Assembly: GCA_000824785.1 (NCBI GenBank)
Contig: CCNB01000012.1
Coordinates: forward strand, 756,798-793,184
Length of the DNA stretch: 36,387 nucleotides
From: Mesorhizobium plurifarium
Lineage (GTDB): Bacteria; Pseudomonadota; Alphaproteobacteria; Rhizobiales; Rhizobiaceae
Direction of reading: 5' to 3'
Program-made: the position numbers and the translations under genes
The notes under the pieces: model-generated
What the model was told of the DNA's origin: nothing
The model's database searches: none
What the model saw: the letters and a program-made list of their open reading frames with translations, nothing else
Shown: piece after piece, positions 32,124-36,387 of the stretch
Layout of the letters: each line of letters begins with the position of its first letter
Position numbering within the stretch: the stretch's first letter is position 1

Positions 32124-33263
32124 ATGTCCGGCTATTTTCTCTATCATTCGATCGGCACTTTCCCCGGCAAGGCCGAGGCGATGGCCGCCGCGCTGGCGGA
32201 ATTTTCCGCGATCTGGTCGGCAGAGGACGATGGCCAGTGGCCGGCCGCGCTGGCCGCACGGCAACGCTTTATCGACGCCTGGACGCGGCTGATCGAGGCG
32301 CCGAAGGGTACGCTGACCACAGCCGAGAATGTCACGGCCGCGCTCTACAGTCTGATCGGCGGGCTTCCGGCGGAGCGCCTGGCGGGAAAACGCCTGCTGG
32401 TTGCCGGCGATTGCTTCCCGAGCCTGCATTTCCTGCTCGCGGGCCTGGCCGAACGCTTCGGCTTCACGCTCGACACCGTGCCGCTGCGGCCGGGCGAAAG
32501 CTGGGTGCGCGATGAGGATTTCATTGCCCGCTGGCAAGACGATGTTGGGCTCGCGCTCATCACCTTCGTCACCTCGACGGCCTCGCATCGCTGCGATGTC
32601 GAGCGGCTCGCCGCGCATGGCCGCGCCATGGGCAGCATCGTCGGCGTCGACGTCACGCAGGGCATCGGCGTGGCGCCGTTTTCGGTTGCCGCGACGCCGG
32701 TCGATTTCGTCGTCTCGACATCGCTCAAATGGCTGTGCGGTTCCTCCGGTGCCGGCATAGTGCAGGTCGCGCCGGAATTGCTTGCGACCTGCCGGCCGGA
32801 GCTGCGCGGCTGGTTTAGCCAGCCGAACCCGTTCTCCTGGGATCTCGACGCCTTCGCCTATGCCGACGACGCGCGCCGCTTCGATCATGGCACGCCGGCG
32901 ATCCTCGCAAGCATCGCGTCGCTGCCCGGGCTGGAGTGGGTGGAAAAGACAGGCATCGACGCCATCCGCGCGCAGAACGCCGCGCTCGTCGAGCGCATCA
33001 TCGGCGCGGCGCTCGACAATGGCTGGACGCTGCGTTCGCCGCTCGACGCCGGCGAGCGCGGCGGCAGCGTCATGCTCGGCTTGCCGCAAGGCGTCGAGGC
33101 GGCGACGATCATCGCCGCGCTTCGCAAGGAGCGGCTCTACTGCGACGCGCGCGGCACGACGCTCAGGCTGTCGCCCGGCATTGTCACCACGGAAGCAGCG
33201 GTCGATGCGCTGATCGCCAGACTCCAGGACCATATTGGTTCGCGGCATCGCCGCGCATCCTGA
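32124..33263 (+). CDS. class V PLP-dependent enzyme (kynureninase/aminotransferase-like)
   Basis: A 379-residue fold-type I PLP enzyme. The Schiff-base lysine is K202 in STSLKWLCGSSGAG; the upstream Asp that contacts the pyridine nitrogen is in GVDVTQGIGV. The C-terminal LPQGVEAATIIAALRKERLYCDARG and TLRLSPGIVTTEAAVDALIARL blocks suit class V enzymes. It is shorter than bacterial kynureninase (about 410-420 residues) and lacks an obvious kynurenine-pocket signature, so the substrate is open. AGGGAGCGAGAG precedes the start. It is the first gene of the GntR-controlled unit. Confidence 0.82.
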   Translation: MSGYFLYHSIGTFPGKAEAMAAALAEFSAIWSAEDDGQWPAALAARQRFIDAWTRLIEAPKGTLTTAENVTAALYSLIGGLPAERLAGKRLLVAGDCFPSLHFLLAGLAERFGFTLDTVPLRPGESWVRDEDFIARWQDDVGLALITFVTSTASHRCDVERLAAHGRAMGSIVGVDVTQGIGVAPFSVAATPVDFVVSTSLKWLCGSSGAGIVQVAPELLATCRPELRGWFSQPNPFSWDLDAFAYADDARRFDHGTPAILASIASLPGLEWVEKTGIDAIRAQNAALVERIIGAALDNGWTLRSPLDAGERGGSVMLGLPQGVEAATIIAALRKERLYCDARGTTLRLSPGIVTTEAAVDALIARLQDHIGSRHRRAS

Positions 33264-33344
33264 TTGCAGGCACCGCCTCGCCTGCGGCGCCTGGGAGTTG
33301 GCGCCGGAAGAAGCGGAAGAGGAACCGAACCAGAGGGAAGCACA

Positions 33345-34130
33345 ATGTTGAAACGTCTAGGACTGATTGGGGTGATGATTGCCGCGGGCGTGGCCTTCGC
33401 GGCGCCCGCCTTTGCCGACAAGATCATGGTGGGCGCCTATCCGGCCAACCCGCCGTGGGAATACAAGACCGATTCCGGCGGCTTCGAGGGTTTTGAGATC
33501 GACGTCGCCAACGACGTCGCCAAGCGCATCGGCGCCGATGTCGAGTTCCAGGATTTGGGCTTCCAGGCGCTGTTCGCGGCGACCGCTTCCGGCCGCATCG
33601 ATTTCGCCGTGTCCTCGATCTCGGTGACCAAGGAGCGGCTGCAGAACCAGGGCTTCACTCAAGCCTATTACGACAGCGACGGCACCATCGTCGGCAAGGC
33701 GGATTCCGCCATCAAGTCGCTCGACGACCTCAAGGGCAAGACCATCGGCGTCATCGCCGGCTCGACCGGCGAAGCCTATATGAAGGAAAACGCCGCCAAG
33801 CTCGGCGTCGCCGAGACCAAGAGCTACAACGCCCAGCAGGACCTTCTGCTGGACGTGCAGAACGGCCGCATCGACGGCGGCGCCGGCGAGCTCGCCGGCT
33901 TCCTCTTCGCCATCAAGCAGATGCCGGCGCTGAAGATCCTGGTGCGCATCCCGACCGGCGAGCGCTTCGCGATGATGACCAAGAAGGGCCATCCGCTGCT
34001 CGAGAAGGTCAATGACGCGATCACCGCCATGAAGAAGGACGGCACCATGGCCGCGATCCACAAGAAGTGGTTCGGCGTCGACCCGGAAGCCGGAACCAGC
34101 ACCGTGACGCCGGGTCCGATCCCGCAATAA
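33345..34130 (+). CDS. amino-acid ABC importer substrate-binding protein (SBP family 3)
   Basis: A 261-residue protein from ATG 33345 with GAGGGAAG 5 nt upstream. The signal peptide is about residues 1-24 (LIGVMIAAGVAFAAPAFA). Family-3 blocks are WEYKTDSGGFEGFEIDVANDVAKRIG, FDAL-type FQALFAATASGRIDFAVSSISVTKERL and LKGKTIGVIAGSTGEAYM. It should bind a polar amino acid or related small solute in the periplasm and deliver it to the permease at 34236. It lies between the PLP-enzyme gene and a strong hairpin. Confidence 0.93.
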   Translation: MLKRLGLIGVMIAAGVAFAAPAFADKIMVGAYPANPPWEYKTDSGGFEGFEIDVANDVAKRIGADVEFQDLGFQALFAATASGRIDFAVSSISVTKERLQNQGFTQAYYDSDGTIVGKADSAIKSLDDLKGKTIGVIAGSTGEAYMKENAAKLGVAETKSYNAQQDLLLDVQNGRIDGGAGELAGFLFAIKQMPALKILVRIPTGERFAMMTKKGHPLLEKVNDAITAMKKDGTMAAIHKKWFGVDPEAGTSTVTPGPIPQ

Positions 34131-34147
34131 TCCCGCGAAATGTCGCC

Positions 34148-34178
34148 GCGTGAGCGCCGGCCAGACCGGCGCTCACGC
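34148..34178 (+). terminator. 13-bp hairpin between binding-protein and permease genes
   Basis: GCGTGAGCGCCGG (34148-34160) and CCGGCGCTCACGC (34166-34178) form a perfect 13-bp stem with loop CCAGA. It starts 17 bp after the binding-protein stop and is followed by TTCC rather than a T-run. It is probably an attenuator or mRNA 3'-stabiliser that yields more binding protein than permease, as in other ABC operons. Confidence 0.7.
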
Positions 34179-34235
34179 TTCCGCCCTTCAGGCCCGCGAA
34201 GGCGGTGGGCTTGGCATTGCCTTCATGGTGAGCCG

Positions 34236-34910
34236 ATGGAACTGATCGACACCTTCTTCAACTGGGGCATCCTCGTCCGATCCTTTCCGATCCTCATCCG
34301 CGGATTGGGCAACACCATCCTGCTCGGCTGCGCCGCAATCGTCTTCGGCACCATCGCCGGACTGGCGATCTGCCTGGTGCGGCTCTACGCGCCGAAGCCG
34401 TTGAGGCGGCTGGCGACGCTCTATATCGACATCTTCCGCGCGCTGCCGATCCTGGTGGTGCTGATCCTGATCTATTACGCCCTGCCCTTCGTCGGCATCC
34501 GCCTGTCGTCCTTCGTGTCGGCAGCACTTGCGCTGTCGCTGGTGCTTGCCGCCTTCACCGCGGAAGTGTGCCGCGCCGGCATCCAGAACATCCCAAAAGG
34601 TCAGTTCGAAGCGGCGGCAGCGCTCGGCCTGCCCTTCTGGGTCGCCATGCGCAAGGTTGTGCTGCCACAGGCGATCCGTGTCGTCATCCCGCCGCTGACC
34701 AGCAATTGCGTCTCCGTCTTCAAGGACACCGCGCTCGCCTCGGTCGTGGCGATGCCGGACCTCTTGAAGCAGGCGACAGACGCGCAGGCGCTGATGGCCA
34801 ACCCGACGCCGCTGATCGGCGCCGCTATCATCTACCTCGCCTTCCTGTGGCCGCTGGTGCGGCTGGTCGGCTACCTCGAAGAGCGCGGCAAGGCCCGCGC
34901 CGCGCACTGA
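34236..34910 (+). CDS. amino-acid ABC importer permease (HisM/GlnP type)
   Basis: A 224-residue inner-membrane protein from ATG 34236. The N-terminal helix block contains ILIRGLGNTILLGCAAIVFG, then YIDIFRALPILVVLILIYYALP, the canonical FRxxP entry of polar amino-acid permeases. The EAA loop reads EAAAALGLPFWVAMRKVVLPQAIR, with VFKDTALASVV after it. Only one permease is encoded, so it may form a homodimer. No cognate ATPase gene lies in the window. Confidence 0.93.
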   Translation: MELIDTFFNWGILVRSFPILIRGLGNTILLGCAAIVFGTIAGLAICLVRLYAPKPLRRLATLYIDIFRALPILVVLILIYYALPFVGIRLSSFVSAALALSLVLAAFTAEVCRAGIQNIPKGQFEAAAALGLPFWVAMRKVVLPQAIRVVIPPLTSNCVSVFKDTALASVVAMPDLLKQATDAQALMANPTPLIGAAIIYLAFLWPLVRLVGYLEERGKARAAH

Positions 34911-34947
34911 TCCCCCACCTGAATCGATGACCTGAAGGAGACGCCTC

Positions 34948-36228
34948 GTGAACCAGCACCATGTTTCGAAAGCGCAGGACGGCGCCGCCTCATTCCCGGT
35001 CGAAAAGATCCGCGCCATGTTCCCGGCGCTCAGCCAGGCCGGCGACTTCATCTTCATGGACAATGCCGCCGGCGCGCAGATCCCGCAAAGCGTGCTCGAT
35101 GCGGTGACCAACCATCTGGTCGGGCACAATGTGCAGCGCGGCGGGCGCTATGGCCGCAGCGTCACGGTCGATCAGTCGGTGGCCGAAGCCCGGACAAGCG
35201 TCGCGCTCCTGATCAACGCCTACAGCCCCTCCGAAATCTGCTTCGGCATGAACGCCACCTCGTTCATCCGCCTGGTCAGCCTCGGCATCGGCCAGATGCT
35301 TCAAGAGCGCGATGAGATCGTCGTCACCGACATGGACCATGACGCCAACATCGCCACCTGGCTGGCGCTGGAATCCGCCGGCGCCAAGTTCAAATGGTGG
35401 CGCATGCGCGAGGACGGCAATCTGCATGTCGACGACCTCAAGCCGCTGATGTCGGACCGCACCCGGCTCGTCGCCTGCACGGTGACGGCGCATTCGATCG
35501 GCTCGATCGTCGACGTCGCCTCGGTGGCCAGGATCGCGCATGCGGCCGGCGCCGAAGTGTTTTTGGACTGCGTGCATTATGGGCCGCACGGGCTGATCGA
35601 CGTGCAGGCCTGGGACTGCGACTACCTCGTCTGCTCCGGCTACAAGAATTTCTCGCCGCATATGGGCTTCCTGTGGGGCCGCTTCGACACGCTGAAGCGG
35701 CTGCCGACCTTCCGCGAGGATTTCATTCCGGACGAGCCGCCCTACAAGGTCGAGGCCGGCACCTTCATCTACGAAAACGTCTCCGGCATGGACGCGGCGG
35801 TGCGCTACCTGGAATCGGTGGGCCGCAACTTCTTAGCCCAGAACAACCGCTCGCGCCGCGACAACATCGTCGCCGGCATGAACGCCATCCGCGACTACGA
35901 GCTTATGCTGGCGCGCGAGATGATGAAAGTGCTGAAGGATTGCGGCGCCACCATCTACGGCGTCGCGGACGAGGCGCGCATCCACGAGCGCGTGCCGACC
36001 TTCTGCTTCAACATCGGCAAGCTCTCACCGCAGCGCATCGTCGAGGAGATGGCCGCCATGCAGATCGGCATCCGCGACGGGCATATGTATGCGCCGCGGC
36101 TGATGAAGCGGCTGAACCTGTCGATGGACAGCGGCGCCATCCGCGCCTCGTTGGTGCATTACAACACGGTCGAGGAAGTGCGCCGGTTTGGCGAAGCGCT
36201 GCGGGCGATTATCGGGAAGCTGTCGTGA
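34948..36228 (+). CDS. cysteine-desulfurase-like class V PLP enzyme lacking the catalytic Cys
   Basis: A 426-residue protein starting at GTG 34948 with AGGAG 7 nt upstream. The N-terminal substrate segment is FIFMDNAAGAQIPQSVLDAV; the PLP lysine is K233 in CSGYKNFSPHMG; the Asp/His pair lies around VFLDCVHYGPHG. At the site where SufS-type desulfurases have RxGHHCA, it reads RDGHMYAPRL with Tyr381 in place of Cys. It thus fits the VC1184-like subgroup of unknown activity rather than a sulfur-mobilising desulfurase. It ends the GntR-controlled unit and is the second class V enzyme in it. Confidence 0.87.
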   Translation: MNQHHVSKAQDGAASFPVEKIRAMFPALSQAGDFIFMDNAAGAQIPQSVLDAVTNHLVGHNVQRGGRYGRSVTVDQSVAEARTSVALLINAYSPSEICFGMNATSFIRLVSLGIGQMLQERDEIVVTDMDHDANIATWLALESAGAKFKWWRMREDGNLHVDDLKPLMSDRTRLVACTVTAHSIGSIVDVASVARIAHAAGAEVFLDCVHYGPHGLIDVQAWDCDYLVCSGYKNFSPHMGFLWGRFDTLKRLPTFREDFIPDEPPYKVEAGTFIYENVSGMDAAVRYLESVGRNFLAQNNRSRRDNIVAGMNAIRDYELMLAREMMKVLKDCGATIYGVADEARIHERVPTFCFNIGKLSPQRIVEEMAAMQIGIRDGHMYAPRLMKRLNLSMDSGAIRASLVHYNTVEEVRRFGEALRAIIGKLS

Positions 36229-36249
36229 TCGGATTCTTCGCGAAAGGAT

Positions 36250-36387
36250 GGCAGGACAGCGCCCCCCTCTGTCCTGCCGGACATCTCCCCCACAAGGGGG
36301 GAGATCAGATGGCGCGCCGGCTTTCGCCAATCACCAACGTCGCAAGAATGAGCGAGGCGCCGAAACCGCCAATCTCCCCCCTTGTGG
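36250..36387. repeat. MITE/RIME-like intergenic repeat, copy 2, truncated by the window end
   Basis: From about 36260 the DNA reads CGCCCCCCTCTGTCCTGCCGG. An inverted repeat, ATCTCCCCC (36283-36291) / GGGGGAGAT (36297-36305), follows. Next come 14 nt, GCTTTCGCCAATC (36320-36332), 39 nt and ATCTCCCCCCTTG (from 36372). All spacings equal those of copy 1 at 1-123. Just before or overlapping it, GGCAGGACAG / CTGTCCTGCC (36250-36259 / 36269-36278) makes a 10-bp hairpin without a T-run, 22 bp after the last stop, which may serve as terminator for the operon. Confidence 0.75.

Noticed and set aside
36250..36278. Intrinsic terminator after the last gene
   Set aside because: The 10-bp hairpin has no T-run and is largely part of the repeat element's own end, so it is not listed as a separate terminator.

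Overview
The window reads as chromosomal DNA of a GC-rich alphaproteobacterium of the order Hyphomicrobiales (Rhizobiales), most likely Mesorhizobium or a close relative. The grounds are strong G/C at third codon positions, dispersed palindromic repeats of the rhizobial kind in the gaps, an Lhr-type ATP-dependent DNA ligase, and rhizosphere-style catabolic clusters with ABC importers and MarR/GntR regulators. The genus is an inference from pattern, not from a search.

Layout. (1) 1-3523: a truncated MITE/RIME-like repeat, an ATP-dependent DNA ligase, a 110-bp palindrome between convergent genes, a single-pass membrane protein of unknown function on the minus strand, and tRNA-Thr(CGU). (2) 3524-4478: gene-poor DNA with two small proteins, one of the YodC/DUF2158 type. 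(3) 4634-10454: a putative envelope or metal-stress locus. It encodes an exported EF-hand protein, an ECF sigma factor, a small membrane protein that may be its anti-sigma factor, a periplasmic metal-sensor-like protein, a DUF1800/DUF1501 pair, and two small secreted paralogues sharing a Cys/His/Trp motif, one at each end of that pair. (4) 10541-17195, minus strand: one operon of cyclase-family hydrolase, FAD oxidoreductase, MarR regulator and a two-subunit indolepyruvate ferredoxin oxidoreductase (iorA, iorB). (5) 17316-24926, plus strand, diverging from region 4: a paralogous FAD oxidoreductase, a complete peptide/nickel-type ABC importer and an exported VOC protein. (6) 25122-31088: a six-gene aromatic acyl-CoA operon built around a flavin monooxygenase/old-yellow-enzyme fusion of the 2-aminobenzoyl-CoA monooxygenase/reductase or salicylyl-CoA 5-hydroxylase type, followed by SDR, MarR, crotonase, acyl-CoA dehydrogenase and RidA-like genes. 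(7) 31230-36228: a GntR regulator, then two class V PLP enzymes flanking an amino-acid ABC binding protein and permease. (8) A second copy of the window-start repeat, cut by the window end.

How it may work together. Regions 4-7 look like one catabolic island for an aromatic amino compound, with tryptophan, indole-acetate or anthranilate metabolites as the leading candidates. The fusion enzyme would dearomatise the CoA ester, the crotonase, dehydrogenase and SDR would carry out beta-oxidation-like steps, and the RidA protein would hydrolyse the enamine/imine and release ammonia. The cyclase-family protein has the metal motif shared by kynurenine formamidase and isatin hydrolase. No aryl-CoA ligase is present in the window, so the entry step is missing or encoded elsewhere.

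Control signals visible in the DNA: a 12-bp palindrome overlaps the -35 of a good promoter before the fusion enzyme, which suits a MarR repressor. Two near-identical 16-bp inverted repeats, GTGATCA-NN-TGATCAC, stand before the gntR gene and before the operon after it. A 13-bp hairpin separates the amino-acid binding protein from its permease.
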